Counted from the first letter of the stretch, positions 15,316 to 23,533 are shown. The stretch is DNA of 64,000 nucleotides from Motiliproteus sp041586735 (GCA_041586735.1 JBFGZQ010000017.1:1-64000); one strand, 5' to 3'. A program made the numbers and translations. Notes: a model not told the origin generated them from the sequence alone.

Positions 15316-16002
15316 ATGGGTCATAAAATACATCCGACAGGTTATCGACTTGGTATTGTTAAGGACCACACATCGGTCTGGTACGCGAGTCGCTCTGCCT
15401 ATGCTAAAAATCTGCTGCAAGATCTGGAGGTGCGTAAGTTCCTTCAGGATAAGCTTAAGGCAGCCTCTGTGAGCCGCATCGAGATCGAGCGTCCTGCACA
15501 GAATGCCCGTATTACTATCCATACCGCGCGTCCGGGTATCGTGATCGGTAAGAAGGGTGAAGATGTTGAGAAGCTGCGTACCGCCATCACTAACATGATG
15601 GGTGTGCCCGTGCAGATCAACATCGAAGAGATTCGCAAGCCTGAGCTCGATGCGTTATTGGTCGCTCAAGGCGTTGCCAGTCAGCTTGAGCGTCGAGTGA
15701 TGTTCCGTCGTGCGATGAAGCGCGCGGTGCAGAATGCGATGCGTCTAGGCGCTAAGGGTATCAAGGTTCAGGTTGGTGGTCGTTTGGGCGGCGCCGAAAT
15801 TGCTCGTTCCGAGTGGTATCGCGAAGGCCGTGTACCTCTGCACACCCTACGTGCCGATATTGATTACGGTACTTACGAAGCACACACCACTTACGGCATC
15901 ATCGGTGTCAAGGTGTGGATCTTCAAGGGTGAGGTTTTGGGTGGTATAGAGCAGGTTCGTGCTCAGAAAGATGCCGCTGCAAAGAAAAAAGCTGCTAAGT
16001 AG
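15316..16002 (+). CDS. rpsC: 30S ribosomal protein S3
   Basis: S3 (228 residues) forms part of the mRNA entry tunnel. It starts MGHKIHPTGYRLGI, contains the type 2 KH motif GIVIGKKGEDVEKLR near residues 73-87, and ends in a Lys/Ala-rich tail. Standard S10-operon position. Confidence 0.98.
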   Translation: MGHKIHPTGYRLGIVKDHTSVWYASRSAYAKNLLQDLEVRKFLQDKLKAASVSRIEIERPAQNARITIHTARPGIVIGKKGEDVEKLRTAITNMMGVPVQINIEEIRKPELDALLVAQGVASQLERRVMFRRAMKRAVQNAMRLGAKGIKVQVGGRLGGAEIARSEWYREGRVPLHTLRADIDYGTYEAHTTYGIIGVKVWIFKGEVLGGIEQVRAQKDAAAKKKAAK

Positions 16003-16013
16003 AGGGTACGTCA

Positions 16014-16427
16014 ATGCTACAACCTAAGCGTACAAAATACCGCAAGATGATGAAAGGCCGTAACCGCGGCCTGGCAGAACGCGGAAGCAAAGTAAGCTTT
16101 GGCGAATTCGGACTCAAGGCCGTTGGTCGTGGTCGCATCACTGCGCGGCAGATCGAGGCGGCACGTCGTGCCATGACTCGTCACGTCAAGCGTGGCGGTA
16201 AAATCTGGATTCGTGTTTTTCCCGACAAGCCAATTACCGGTAAGCCTCTGGAAGTTCGTCAGGGTAAGGGTAAGGGTAACGTCGAATACTGGGTAGCTCA
16301 GATTCAGCCTGGAAAGGTTTTGTTTGAGATGGAAGGGGTTCCTGAGTCTTTGGCTGCTGAAGCCTTTGCTCTGGCTGCAGCCAAGCTACCTTTGGCAACA
16401 ACCATTGTTAAGCGGACGGTGATGTAA
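16014..16427 (+). CDS. rplP: 50S ribosomal protein L16
   Basis: L16 (137 residues) contacts the A-site tRNA elbow. It opens MLQPKRTKYRKMMKGRNRG and has the conserved basic loop around residue 81 (the Arg hydroxylated in E. coli). The final TAA shares its last base with the rpmC ATG. Confidence 0.98.
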   Translation: MLQPKRTKYRKMMKGRNRGLAERGSKVSFGEFGLKAVGRGRITARQIEAARRAMTRHVKRGGKIWIRVFPDKPITGKPLEVRQGKGKGNVEYWVAQIQPGKVLFEMEGVPESLAAEAFALAAAKLPLATTIVKRTVM

Positions 16428-16618
16428 TGAACACTGTTGAATTACGTGAAAAGTCCGCAGATGAGCTAAATCAAGAGCTGCTAGGTCTGCTTAAGGATCA
16501 GTTCAATCTGCGGATGCAGAAGAGTTCTGGTCAGCTGGCTCAGTCTCACTTGGTGAACAATGTCCGTCGTGACATTGCTCGGATCAAAACGGTGCTGAAC
16601 GAGAAGGCAGGTAAATAA
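16427..16618 (+). CDS. rpmC: 50S ribosomal protein L29
   Basis: L29 (63 residues, the E. coli length) is a two-helix protein at the tunnel exit next to L23. It has the family pattern E-L-R-x-K-S-x-D-E-L and Q-F-N-L-R-M-Q. Its start overlaps the rplP stop by one base, so translation is probably coupled. Confidence 0.97.
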   Translation: MNTVELREKSADELNQELLGLLKDQFNLRMQKSSGQLAQSHLVNNVRRDIARIKTVLNEKAGK

Positions 16619-16620
16619 GC

Positions 16621-16881
16621 ATGGCAGAGACTTCAATCCGCACTGCAACCGGCCGTGTTGTTAGTGACAAGATGGATAAGACCATCACCGTGCTGATCGA
16701 GCGCAAGGAAAAACATCCTATTTACGGTAAATACGTAAAGCGCTCTACCAAGCTGCATGCTCATGATGAGAACAATGAATGTGGTATGGGAGACTTGGTT
16801 GTAGTCAAGCAGTCCCGTCCTTATTCTAAGTCTAAAACCTGGGCTCTAGTAACAATTGAAGAACGCGCAGTAAAGGTGTAG
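16621..16881 (+). CDS. rpsQ: 30S ribosomal protein S17
   Basis: S17 (86 residues) is an OB-fold primary binder of 16S rRNA. The product has GRVVSDKMDKTITVLIERK and K-R-S-T-K-L-H-A-H-D-E, as in the family. It is the last gene of the classical S10 operon; a 73-base gap separates it from rplN with no clear promoter. Confidence 0.98.
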   Translation: MAETSIRTATGRVVSDKMDKTITVLIERKEKHPIYGKYVKRSTKLHAHDENNECGMGDLVVVKQSRPYSKSKTWALVTIEERAVKV

Positions 16882-16954
16882 TATACGCACCTTCGCTCTG
16901 TACCTGGGTTGCTCTATGTAGGGTGGTCTGGGTCGTGTGTTATGGAGTAAGACG

Positions 16955-17326
16955 ATGATTCAAACGGAATCAATGCTTGATGTTGCTGATAATAGCGGCG
17001 CCAAGCGCGTTCAATGCATCAAGGTACTCGGCGGTTCGCATCGTCGTTATGCTCGCATTGGCGATATTATTAAAGTTACCGTCAAAGAAGCAATTCCGCG
17101 CGGTAAGGTTAAGAAAGGCCAGGTCCTGAAGGCTGTGGTTGTGCGTACCAAGAAGGGCGTTCGTCGTCCGGACGGTTCTATCATCCGCTTCGATGTCAAC
17201 TCTGCAGTGCTGCTGAACGATGCTAGCGAGCAGGTAATTGGCACTCGTATCTTCGGACCAGTAACGCGTGAACTTCGTACTGAGAAGTTTATGAAAATCG
17301 TTTCCCTGGCGCCTGAAGTGCTATAA
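16955..17326 (+). CDS. rplN: 50S ribosomal protein L14
   Basis: L14 (123 residues, the E. coli length) forms an inter-subunit bridge. The product starts MIQTESMLDVADNSGAKR and ends IVSLAPEVL, both family-typical. The ATG at 16955 is chosen over an in-frame ATG at 16937 because it matches the family start and follows GGAG at 16944-16947. It opens the spc operon. A long hairpin follows before rplX. Confidence 0.98.
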   Translation: MIQTESMLDVADNSGAKRVQCIKVLGGSHRRYARIGDIIKVTVKEAIPRGKVKKGQVLKAVVVRTKKGVRRPDGSIIRFDVNSAVLLNDASEQVIGTRIFGPVTRELRTEKFMKIVSLAPEVL

Positions 17327-17358
17327 AGACCAAGCTCCAAGTAGCTTGTGTTTATGAG

Positions 17359-17396
17359 AAACGCTGAGGCCTGATGTGAATCGGGTCTTGGCGTTT
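17359..17396 (+). promoter_or_regulatory. 17-bp hairpin with GNRA tetraloop between rplN and rplX
   Basis: Positions 17359-17375 pair without interruption with 17380-17396 (a few G-U pairs in the middle) around the loop GTGA, a GNRA tetraloop. It occupies the centre of the 109-base rplN-rplX gap. Only TTTT lies at the end of the stem, so it is not an ideal terminator; it may be a partial terminator, processing site or protein-binding site. Confidence 0.65.
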
Positions 17397-17435
17397 TGAG
17401 CATGAGAAGGTAGTAGGAAAGATAAGGTAAGAGCA

Positions 17436-17753
17436 ATGCGCAAAATTAGACGTGATGATGAAGTCATCGTCATTGCCGGAAAAGATAAGGGTAAGCGCGG
17501 TAAAGTGATGAAGATCGCTGGCGACGACCGTTATGTTGTTTCTGGTATCAATATGGTGAAGAAGCACACCAAACCCAATCCGATGGCTGGCCAATCAGGC
17601 GGCATCGTTGAAAAGGAAGCATCAATTGCGGCTTCCAACGTGGCTGTTTTTAATCCAGCGACGGGTAAGGGTGACCGTGTAGGCTTCAAGATCTTGGAAG
17701 ACGGTACCAAGGTTCGTTATTTTAAATCCAACGGCGAAGTTGTCGGCGGATAA
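17436..17753 (+). CDS. rplX: 50S ribosomal protein L24
   Basis: L24 (105 residues) is an assembly-initiator protein. It has the KOW motif D-E-V-I-V-I-A-G-K-D-K-G-K-R-G near residues 7-21 and the N-x-V-K-K-H-T-K-P-N-P signature. Standard spc-operon order, followed by rplE after 16 bases. Confidence 0.98.
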   Translation: MRKIRRDDEVIVIAGKDKGKRGKVMKIAGDDRYVVSGINMVKKHTKPNPMAGQSGGIVEKEASIAASNVAVFNPATGKGDRVGFKILEDGTKVRYFKSNGEVVGG

Positions 17754-17769
17754 TAGGGGAGCAGGTACC

Positions 17770-18306
17770 ATGTCAAGATTGAAAGCACTATATAAGGACA
17801 AAGTTGCTGCTCAGGTCCAGCAAGAGCTGGGGCTTAACGCAATGCAAGTTCCCCGGATCACTAAGATCACCCTCAATATGGGTGTCGGTGAGGGCATCGG
17901 GGACAAGAAGATGATCGATAATGCGGTCGCTGATATGGAAGCGATTGCAGGTCAGAAAGCGGTTGTAACTCTGGCTCGTAAATCTGTCGCAGGCTTTAAA
18001 GTTCGTGAAGGTTGGCCGGTCGGTTGTAAAGTGACCCTGCGCGGTGCGCGTATGTGGGAGTTCTTTGACCGTCTAGTTGATGTTGCAATTCCCCGTATCC
18101 GTGACTTCCGTGGTTTGAGCTCTAAATCATTCGATGGTCGCGGCAATTACAGTATGGGTGTCAAAGAGCAGATCATTTTCCCAGAAATCGATTACGACAA
18201 AGTTGATAAGCTACGCGGTATGGATATTACCATTACCACTACGGCGCGCAACGACGTTGAAGGTCGGGCTGTGATGACCGCTCTGGGTTTCCCCTTCAAA
18301 AAATAA
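17770..18306 (+). CDS. rplE: 50S ribosomal protein L5
   Basis: L5 (178 residues) binds 5S rRNA in the central protuberance. Family signatures include R-I-T-K-I-T-L-N-M-G-V-G and R-G-L-S-S-K-S-F-D-G-R-G-N-Y-S-M-G. The ATG at 17770 follows AGGGGAGCAGG. An in-frame upstream codon at 17740 lies inside rplX and is rejected. Confidence 0.98.
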   Translation: MSRLKALYKDKVAAQVQQELGLNAMQVPRITKITLNMGVGEGIGDKKMIDNAVADMEAIAGQKAVVTLARKSVAGFKVREGWPVGCKVTLRGARMWEFFDRLVDVAIPRIRDFRGLSSKSFDGRGNYSMGVKEQIIFPEIDYDKVDKLRGMDITITTTARNDVEGRAVMTALGFPFKK

Positions 18307-18318
18307 CGGTGGATTGCA

Positions 18319-18624
18319 ATGGCTAAGGAATCAATGAAAGCGCGTGAAGCAAAACGCGCTAAGACAGTTGCTAAGTACGCCGTCAAGCGTGCTCAGCTGA
18401 AGGCGATCATCAGCTCTCAGGGCTCATCCGAAGATGAGCGTTGGGAAGCGCAGATGGGCCTGCAGGCTCTGCCGCGTGATGCGAGCCCCAGTCGTCAACG
18501 TCGTCGCTGCCAGATCACTGGTCGGCCACACGGTGTTTATCGTAAATTCGGGTTGTCCCGAATTAAGCTTCGTGAAGCCGCTATGCGTGGTGATGTACCG
18601 GGCTTGAAAAAAGCTAGTTGGTAA
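18319..18624 (+). CDS. rpsN: 30S ribosomal protein S14 (long, zinc-free form)
   Basis: S14 of 101 residues, the long C-minus form without the two CxxC pairs of the zinc-binding paralogue. It has RCQITGRPHGVYRKFGLSRI and ends KKASW. Function: assembly of the 30S head. It follows rplE by 12 bases. Confidence 0.98.
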   Translation: MAKESMKAREAKRAKTVAKYAVKRAQLKAIISSQGSSEDERWEAQMGLQALPRDASPSRQRRRCQITGRPHGVYRKFGLSRIKLREAAMRGDVPGLKKASW

Positions 18625-18628
18625 GCGT

Positions 18629-18649
18629 CGGTTCCAATTCCTGGAACCG
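18629..18649 (+). promoter_or_regulatory. Hairpin upstream of rpsH
   Basis: CGGTTCC (18629-18635) pairs with GGAACCG (18643-18649) around a 7-base loop, in the 55-base gap between rpsN and rpsH. No T run follows. Its role is unknown; S8 is the spc-operon repressor in E. coli, but it is known there to bind at rplE. Confidence 0.4.
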
Positions 18650-18679
18650 CATGGCTGCACAATAGTGAGGACTCATTAA

Positions 18680-19072
18680 ATGAGCATGCAAGACACACTT
18701 GCAGATATGTTAACGCGTATCCGCAACGGTTTGATGGCCGAGAAGGTCACCGTGTCCATGCCTGCATCTACACAGAAAAAGGCGGTTGCCCAGGTTCTGT
18801 TGGATGAAGGTTATATCACGGGTTTCAATGTTGAAGGCGATATTAAGCCGACTCTGAACATTGATCTTAAGTATTTCGAAGGCAAGCCCGTTATCGAGAC
18901 TATCGATCGCGTAAGCCGCCCGTCCCTGCGTGTATACAAGGCTGCTAACGAGCTGCCAAAGGTGCGTGATGGTCTGGGTATTGCCATAGTTTCAACCTCT
19001 AAAGGTGTCATGACCGATCGTGCAGCCCGTGCTGCGAACGTCGGTGGTGAAATCATCTGCACCGTATTCTAG
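18680..19072 (+). CDS. rpsH: 30S ribosomal protein S8
   Basis: S8 (130 residues) is a primary binder of the 16S central domain and, in E. coli, the translational repressor of the spc operon. The product has M-Q-D-T-L-A-D-M-L-T-R-I-R-N-G and ends with ARAANVGGEIICTVF, as in the family. Confidence 0.98.
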   Translation: MSMQDTLADMLTRIRNGLMAEKVTVSMPASTQKKAVAQVLLDEGYITGFNVEGDIKPTLNIDLKYFEGKPVIETIDRVSRPSLRVYKAANELPKVRDGLGIAIVSTSKGVMTDRAARAANVGGEIICTVF

Positions 19073-19081
19073 GAGGTTGTA

Positions 19082-19615
19082 ATGTCACGTATCGCTAAAG
19101 CGCCCGTCGTTATTCCTGCTGGCGTAGAGATCAAGCTGAACGGTCAGTCACTGAGCGTTAAAGGCAGCAACGGCACTCTAGGGCTGGATGTTCATCCCAG
19201 TGTTACCGTCGCGTCAGAAGAAGGTGCTCTGCAGTTCGGTGCGCGTGATGGTTCCAAGCAGGCGAAAGCGCTGTCTGGTACAATGCGCGCCCTAGTTAGC
19301 AACATGGTTATTGGCGTGAGCCAGGGCTTCGAGAAGAAGCTCGAGCTGGTCGGTGTGGGTTATCGTGGTGCGGTCAAGGGGACGGTTGTTAACCTGACTC
19401 TGGGCTTTTCGCATCCAGTAGACTACCAGTTGCCAGAAGGTGTTTCTGCGGAAATGCCTTCTCAGACCGCTCTCGTCCTAAAAGCTGCTGACAAGCAGAA
19501 GTTGGGCCAAGCCGCCGCTGAGATTCGCGCGTTCCGTCCGCCAGAGCCTTATAAGGGCAAGGGTGTGCGTTATGCTGACGAGCATGTGCGTCGTAAAGAA
19601 GCTAAGAAGAAATAG
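19082..19615 (+). CDS. rplF: 50S ribosomal protein L6
   Basis: L6 (177 residues, the E. coli length) lies near the GTPase-associated centre. The product has GVGYRGAVKG in the second repeat and the signature P-E-P-Y-K-G-K-G-V-R-Y near the C-terminus. AGGAGG precedes the ATG. Confidence 0.98.
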   Translation: MSRIAKAPVVIPAGVEIKLNGQSLSVKGSNGTLGLDVHPSVTVASEEGALQFGARDGSKQAKALSGTMRALVSNMVIGVSQGFEKKLELVGVGYRGAVKGTVVNLTLGFSHPVDYQLPEGVSAEMPSQTALVLKAADKQKLGQAAAEIRAFRPPEPYKGKGVRYADEHVRRKEAKKK

Positions 19616-19627
19616 TAGGGCAGGATC

Positions 19628-19978
19628 ATGAGCGTAAAGAATGAATCTCGTTTACGTCGTGCCCGCCGCTCTCGCTGTAAAATGCGTGAGATGGATGCGA
19701 CACGTCTATGTGTCTACCGTACCCCTCGCCATGTCTACGCCCAGATTATCTCTGGTTGTGGTGGCAAAGTACTTGCGAGTGCGTCAACGGTAGAAAAAGA
19801 ATTGCGTGAAGGCGCTACCGGTAATACCGAGGCCGCCTCTAAGGTGGGTGCTCTGATTGCCGAGCGCGCTAAGAGCGCAGGTGTTACCAAGGTTGCTTTT
19901 GATCGTGCCGGTTTTAAATACCATGGCCGGGTCAAAGCGTTGGCAGAAGCAGCGCGTGAAGGCGGCCTGGAATTCTAA
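19628..19978 (+). CDS. rplR: 50S ribosomal protein L18
   Basis: L18 (116 residues) binds 5S rRNA with L5. It has a basic N-terminus (RLRRARRSRCKMREM), then RLCVYRTPRHVYAQI, and ends with FDRAGFKYHGRVKALAEAARE, all typical. Standard spc-operon order. Confidence 0.98.
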   Translation: MSVKNESRLRRARRSRCKMREMDATRLCVYRTPRHVYAQIISGCGGKVLASASTVEKELREGATGNTEAASKVGALIAERAKSAGVTKVAFDRAGFKYHGRVKALAEAAREGGLEF

Positions 19979-19988
19979 AGGTTAGGTT

Positions 19989-20489
19989 ATGGCAAATCAC
20001 GAACAGAAAGATGGCGACCTGCAGGAGAAGCTTGTACAGGTTAACCGCGTCGCCAAAGTGGTTAAAGGAGGCCGAGTGTTCGGCTTCACGGCTCTAACCG
20101 TTGTCGGTGACGGTAATGGTAAAGTGGGCTTCGGTCGTGGCAAGGCGCGTGAAGTGCCGGTGGCGATTCAGAAGGCGATGGAGTCAGCGCGTCGCAATAT
20201 GATCACGGTTGATCTTAATGGTGGTACGCTGCAATACGCGATCAAGGCACGTCACGGCGCGTCTAAGATCTATATGCAGCCTGCTTCAGAAGGTACGGGT
20301 GTTATCGCGGGTGGTGCAATGCGTGCGGTTTTGGAATTGGCTGGCGTGCATAACGTCCTGGCTAAGACCTATGGTTCAACCAACCCCGTTAACGTTGTAC
20401 GCGCTACCATCAATGGTCTGAAGGCGATGTGTTCGCCTGATGCGATTGCGGCAAAGCGCGGCAAAACTGTAGAAGAGATTCTGGGGTAA
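19989..20489 (+). CDS. rpsE: 30S ribosomal protein S5
   Basis: S5 (166 residues) helps control decoding accuracy at the mRNA entry site. The N-terminal double-stranded RNA-binding-like domain carries V-V-K-G-G-R-V-F-G-F-T-A-L and the GKVGFGRGKAREVP segment. Between rplR and rpmD as usual. Confidence 0.98.
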   Translation: MANHEQKDGDLQEKLVQVNRVAKVVKGGRVFGFTALTVVGDGNGKVGFGRGKAREVPVAIQKAMESARRNMITVDLNGGTLQYAIKARHGASKIYMQPASEGTGVIAGGAMRAVLELAGVHNVLAKTYGSTNPVNVVRATINGLKAMCSPDAIAAKRGKTVEEILG

Positions 20490-20495
20490 TCTGCG

Positions 20496-20678
20496 ATGAC
20501 TAAGAAAATCAAAGTGACGCAGACTCGCAGCTCTATCGGTATCCTGCCTAAGCACAAGCTGTGCTTGCAAGGTTTGGGTTTGCGCCGTATTGGGCACGTA
20601 GTCGAAGTTGAAGACACTCCTTCCGTTCGTGGCATGGTTAACAAGGTTAACTATCTCATTAACGTCGAAGGCGAATAG
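20496..20678 (+). CDS. rpmD: 50S ribosomal protein L30
   Basis: L30 (60 residues) has the family pattern K-V-T-Q-T-R-S-S-I-G and L-x-G-L-G-L-R-R-I-G. It is non-essential in E. coli. It ends 14 bases before the rplO start. Confidence 0.97.
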   Translation: MTKKIKVTQTRSSIGILPKHKLCLQGLGLRRIGHVVEVEDTPSVRGMVNKVNYLINVEGE

Positions 20679-20692
20679 TGGAGAGGCATAAC

Positions 20693-21127
20693 ATGCGTCT
20701 GAATACACTGAGCCCAGCTCCCGGTTCCAAGCATGCGCCTAAGCGCGTAGGTCGTGGTATTGGTAGTGGTTTGGGTAAGACTGCGGGTCGTGGTCACAAA
20801 GGACAGAAGTCTCGCTCTGGCGGATCTGTTAGACCGGGCTTCGAAGGCGGCCAGATGCCTCTGCAGAAGCGTCTGCCGAAGTTTGGCTTCACCTCCCGTA
20901 AAGCGCAGTACAATGCCGAAATTCGCTTGAGTGAATTGGCACTGGTTACTGCTGATGTGATCGATCTGGCAGCCCTGGAAGCGGCTGACATCATCGGCCA
21001 CAAAATCAAGGTAGCGAAAGTTATCCTGTCAGGCAAGATCACCAAGGCCGTTACGGTCAAGGGGCTGAAGGTCACCAAGGGTGCCCGTGCAGCGATCGAA
21101 GCCGCCGGCGGAAAGGTCGAGGAATAG
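20693..21127 (+). CDS. rplO: 50S ribosomal protein L15
   Basis: L15 (144 residues, the E. coli length) is a late-assembly 23S binder. It begins MRLNTLSPAPGSKHAPKRVG with the Gly/Arg-rich GRGIGSGLGKTAGRGHKGQ stretch. The ATG at 20693 follows GGAGAGG; the in-frame codon at 20678 lies before that site and is rejected. secY begins directly after its stop. Confidence 0.98.
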   Translation: MRLNTLSPAPGSKHAPKRVGRGIGSGLGKTAGRGHKGQKSRSGGSVRPGFEGGQMPLQKRLPKFGFTSRKAQYNAEIRLSELALVTADVIDLAALEAADIIGHKIKVAKVILSGKITKAVTVKGLKVTKGARAAIEAAGGKVEE

Positions 21128-22456
21128 ATGGCTAAGCAAGGTAGTAAGTCCCCCTCCGGAGTACAAAGCGGCCTAGGCGAGCTAAAAGCGCGTCTGTGGT
21201 TCGTCTTTCTGGCCATTGTGGTTTACCGCATTGGGGCACATATTCCTGTACCAGGAATCAACCCTGATCGCCTTGCTGCCATGTTCGAACAAAACCAAGG
21301 CACTATTCTGAGCTTGTTTAACATGTTCTCGGGTGGTGCTTTGGAGCGTATGAGTATCTTGGCGTTGGGCATCATGCCCTACATCTCCGCCTCGATCATC
21401 ATGCAACTGCTGACCGTTGTTAGTCCTCAGCTAGCGCAGCTCAAGAAAGAGGGTGAAGCAGGTCGACGGAAAATTAGCCAATACACCCGCTACGGTACTG
21501 TCATCTTGGCAACCGTTCAGTCGTTAGGTATGGCGGTAGGTCTCGCAGGGCAGGGCATTGCCTTTAGCGCAGACCTAAGCTTTTATTTCGTCGCTGTTGT
21601 TACTCTCGTTTCTGGTGCTGTGTTTCTGATGTGGCTCGGTGAGCAAATTACCGAGAGAGGTATAGGTAACGGTATTTCACTGTTGATCTTTGCTGGAATC
21701 GTCGCGGGTCTGCCTGGTGCCATCGGCCAGTCTTTCGAAGCTTCTCGTCAAGGTGATCTGAACATCCTGGCACTGTTAACTATCGCCATCGTGGCGGTTG
21801 CGACGGTGGCGTTTGTTGTGTTTATGGAGCGCGGCCAACGTCGCATCACCATTAACTACGCCAAGCGTCAGCAGGGTCGGAAAGTGTTTGCCGCCCAAAC
21901 CAGCCATCTGCCGCTGAAAGTCAATATGGCCGGTGTTATACCGCCTATCTTCGCTTCCAGTATTCTGCTGTTCCCGGCGTCTGTCGGCCAGTGGTTTGGT
22001 CAGAGTGAAGGCATGGATTGGTTGCAGGATCTTGCTCTGGCGCTTGCCCCAGGCCAGCCGTTGTATATCCTGTTATTTGCCGCAGCTGTGATTTTCTTCT
22101 GTTACTTCTACACCGCGATTGTTTTCAATCCTAAGGATGTAGCGGATAACCTGAAGAAGTCTGGCGCCTTTATTCCCGGTATTCGTCCCGGTGATCAATC
22201 GGCGCGTTACATTGATCAGGTGCTGTCTCGTCTGACGCTCTTCGGTGCATTGTATATCACCGGTGTGTCGTTGATGCCGCAGTTTCTGGTTGTTGCCTGG
22301 AACGTGCCGTTTTACTTCGGTGGTACATCGTTGCTGATCGTTGTAGTGGTAGTCATGGATTTCATGGCCCAAGTGCAGTCGCATCTGATGTCTCATCAGT
22401 ATGAATCACTGATGAAAAAATCCAATCTTAAGGGTGGTGGCGGTCTCGTTAGATAA
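21128..22456 (+). CDS. secY: Protein translocase channel SecY
   Basis: SecY (442 residues) is the ten-helix core of the SecYEG protein-conducting channel. Visible features include IPVPGINP in the first periplasmic loop, the plug-region helix with F-N-M-F-S-G-G-A-L-E-R-M-S, G-I-M-P-Y-I-S-A-S-I-I, and the cytoplasmic GQRRITINYAKRQQGRK loop. It starts immediately after the rplO stop and is embedded in the spc operon as usual; the SecDF genes lie 15 kb upstream in this window. Confidence 0.98.
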   Translation: MAKQGSKSPSGVQSGLGELKARLWFVFLAIVVYRIGAHIPVPGINPDRLAAMFEQNQGTILSLFNMFSGGALERMSILALGIMPYISASIIMQLLTVVSPQLAQLKKEGEAGRRKISQYTRYGTVILATVQSLGMAVGLAGQGIAFSADLSFYFVAVVTLVSGAVFLMWLGEQITERGIGNGISLLIFAGIVAGLPGAIGQSFEASRQGDLNILALLTIAIVAVATVAFVVFMERGQRRITINYAKRQQGRKVFAAQTSHLPLKVNMAGVIPPIFASSILLFPASVGQWFGQSEGMDWLQDLALALAPGQPLYILLFAAAVIFFCYFYTAIVFNPKDVADNLKKSGAFIPGIRPGDQSARYIDQVLSRLTLFGALYITGVSLMPQFLVVAWNVPFYFGGTSLLIVVVVVMDFMAQVQSHLMSHQYESLMKKSNLKGGGGLVR

Positions 22457-22485
22457 CGAGTCCTCGAGCCTATTTGGAGTAGATC

Positions 22486-22602
22486 ATGAAAGTACGCGCA
22501 TCTGTAAAAAAGATCTGCCGTAACTGCAAGATTGTACGTCGTAACGGAGCCGTTCGCGTCATCTGCAAAACAGAACCTCGCCATAAGCAGCGCCAGGGTT
22601 AA
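22486..22602 (+). CDS. rpmJ: 50S ribosomal protein L36
   Basis: A 38-codon gene for L36, starting MKVRASVKKICRNC and ending HKQRQG. It is the zinc-binding form: Cys11, Cys14, Cys27 and His33 make a zinc ribbon. GGAG at 22476-22479 precedes the ATG. It ends the spc operon, with the alpha-operon promoter 40 bases further on. Confidence 0.97.
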   Translation: MKVRASVKKICRNCKIVRRNGAVRVICKTEPRHKQRQG

Positions 22603-22642
22603 TAACCCAAAGCTGCTCCAGTGTGAATGTGTCAGATGGTGG

Positions 22643-22671
22643 TTGATAATTAATCGATCAGTCACTATAAT
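22643..22671 (+). promoter_or_regulatory. Alpha-operon promoter
   Basis: TTGATA (22643-22648) and a perfect TATAAT (22666-22671) are separated by the optimal 17 bases, between rpmJ and rpsM. This is where the E. coli alpha-operon promoter also lies. It should drive rpsM-rpsK-rpsD-rpoA-rplQ. Confidence 0.85.
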
Positions 22672-22701
22672 CTCGCCCCTTTCGCAGAATGGTTAAAGTG
22701 A

Positions 22702-22725
22702 GTTGGCAGTTGATTAACTACCAAC
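22702..22725 (+). promoter_or_regulatory. Alpha-operon leader hairpin (candidate S4 target)
   Basis: GTTGG (22702-22706) with CCAAC (22721-22725) and AGTT (22708-22711) with AACT (22716-22719) form a 9-bp stem with one C/A mismatch and a GATT loop, 19 bases before rpsM. In E. coli, S4 represses this operon by binding a leader pseudoknot. The position fits, but I have not shown a pseudoknot. Confidence 0.45.
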
Positions 22726-22744
22726 CGATAACGGAGTAAATTGA

Positions 22745-23101
22745 ATGGCCCGTATAGCTGGCGTCAATATTCCAGACAATAAGCATGCGGTGATCTCCCT
22801 GACTTACATCTATGGGATCGGCCGTACTACTGCAAAGTCACTTTGCGATGCAGTGGGCTTGGCGACCGATGTAAAAATCGGAGACCTGTCTGAAGAACAA
22901 CTGGATGGCCTGCGTGCCGAAATCACCAAGCTTAGTGTCGAAGGTGATCTGCGCCGTCAGGTGAACATGAATATCAAGCGTCTTATGGATCTTGGCTGCT
23001 ACCGTGGTATCCGCCACCGTCGTAGTCTTCCGGTTCGTGGTCAGCGTACTAAGACAAATGCGCGCACCCGTAAGGGACCACGTAAGCCAATCCGTAAGTA
23101 G
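22745..23101 (+). CDS. rpsM: 30S ribosomal protein S13
   Basis: S13 (118 residues, the E. coli length) contacts the 50S subunit and P-site tRNA. It begins MARIAGVNIPDNKHAVISL and ends in the basic tail GQRTKTNARTRKGPRKPIRK. First gene of the alpha operon, with its own promoter upstream. Confidence 0.98.
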   Translation: MARIAGVNIPDNKHAVISLTYIYGIGRTTAKSLCDAVGLATDVKIGDLSEEQLDGLRAEITKLSVEGDLRRQVNMNIKRLMDLGCYRGIRHRRSLPVRGQRTKTNARTRKGPRKPIRK

Positions 23102-23125
23102 TGCTGGCGATAGGAATAAACCGAC

Positions 23126-23518
23126 ATGGCTAAGCCAAGTTCGCGCGCACCGCGCAAGAAAATCAAAAAGCAGGTGGTTGATGGGTTGGCCCATATCCAT
23201 GCGTCTTTTAACAATACCATCGTGACTATTACCGATCGTCAGGGTAATACTCTGAGCTGGGCTACCTCGGGTGGTTCTGGTTTCCGTGGTTCGCGTAAGT
23301 CCACGCCGTTCGCTGCCCAGGTTGCAGCTGAACGTGCGGGTCAAGCGGCTCAGGAGTATGGTCTGAAGAATCTCGACGTGTTCGTGAAGGGCCCAGGCCC
23401 AGGTCGTGAATCCGCAGTTCGTGCATTGAACAATGTGGGTTACAAAATCACTAACATCACCGACGTGACGCCTATCCCGCACAATGGATGTCGTCCGCCG
23501 AAGAAGCGTCGCGTTTAA
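23126..23518 (+). CDS. rpsK: 30S ribosomal protein S11
   Basis: S11 (130 residues) forms part of the 30S platform at the E site. Signatures present: H-A-S-F-N-N-T-I-V-T-I-T-D, KGPGPGRESAVRAL and the C-terminal HNGCRPPKKRRV. Confidence 0.98.
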   Translation: MAKPSSRAPRKKIKKQVVDGLAHIHASFNNTIVTITDRQGNTLSWATSGGSGFRGSRKSTPFAAQVAAERAGQAAQEYGLKNLDVFVKGPGPGRESAVRALNNVGYKITNITDVTPIPHNGCRPPKKRRV

Positions 23519-23533
23519 TCAGGAGACGGTAAA

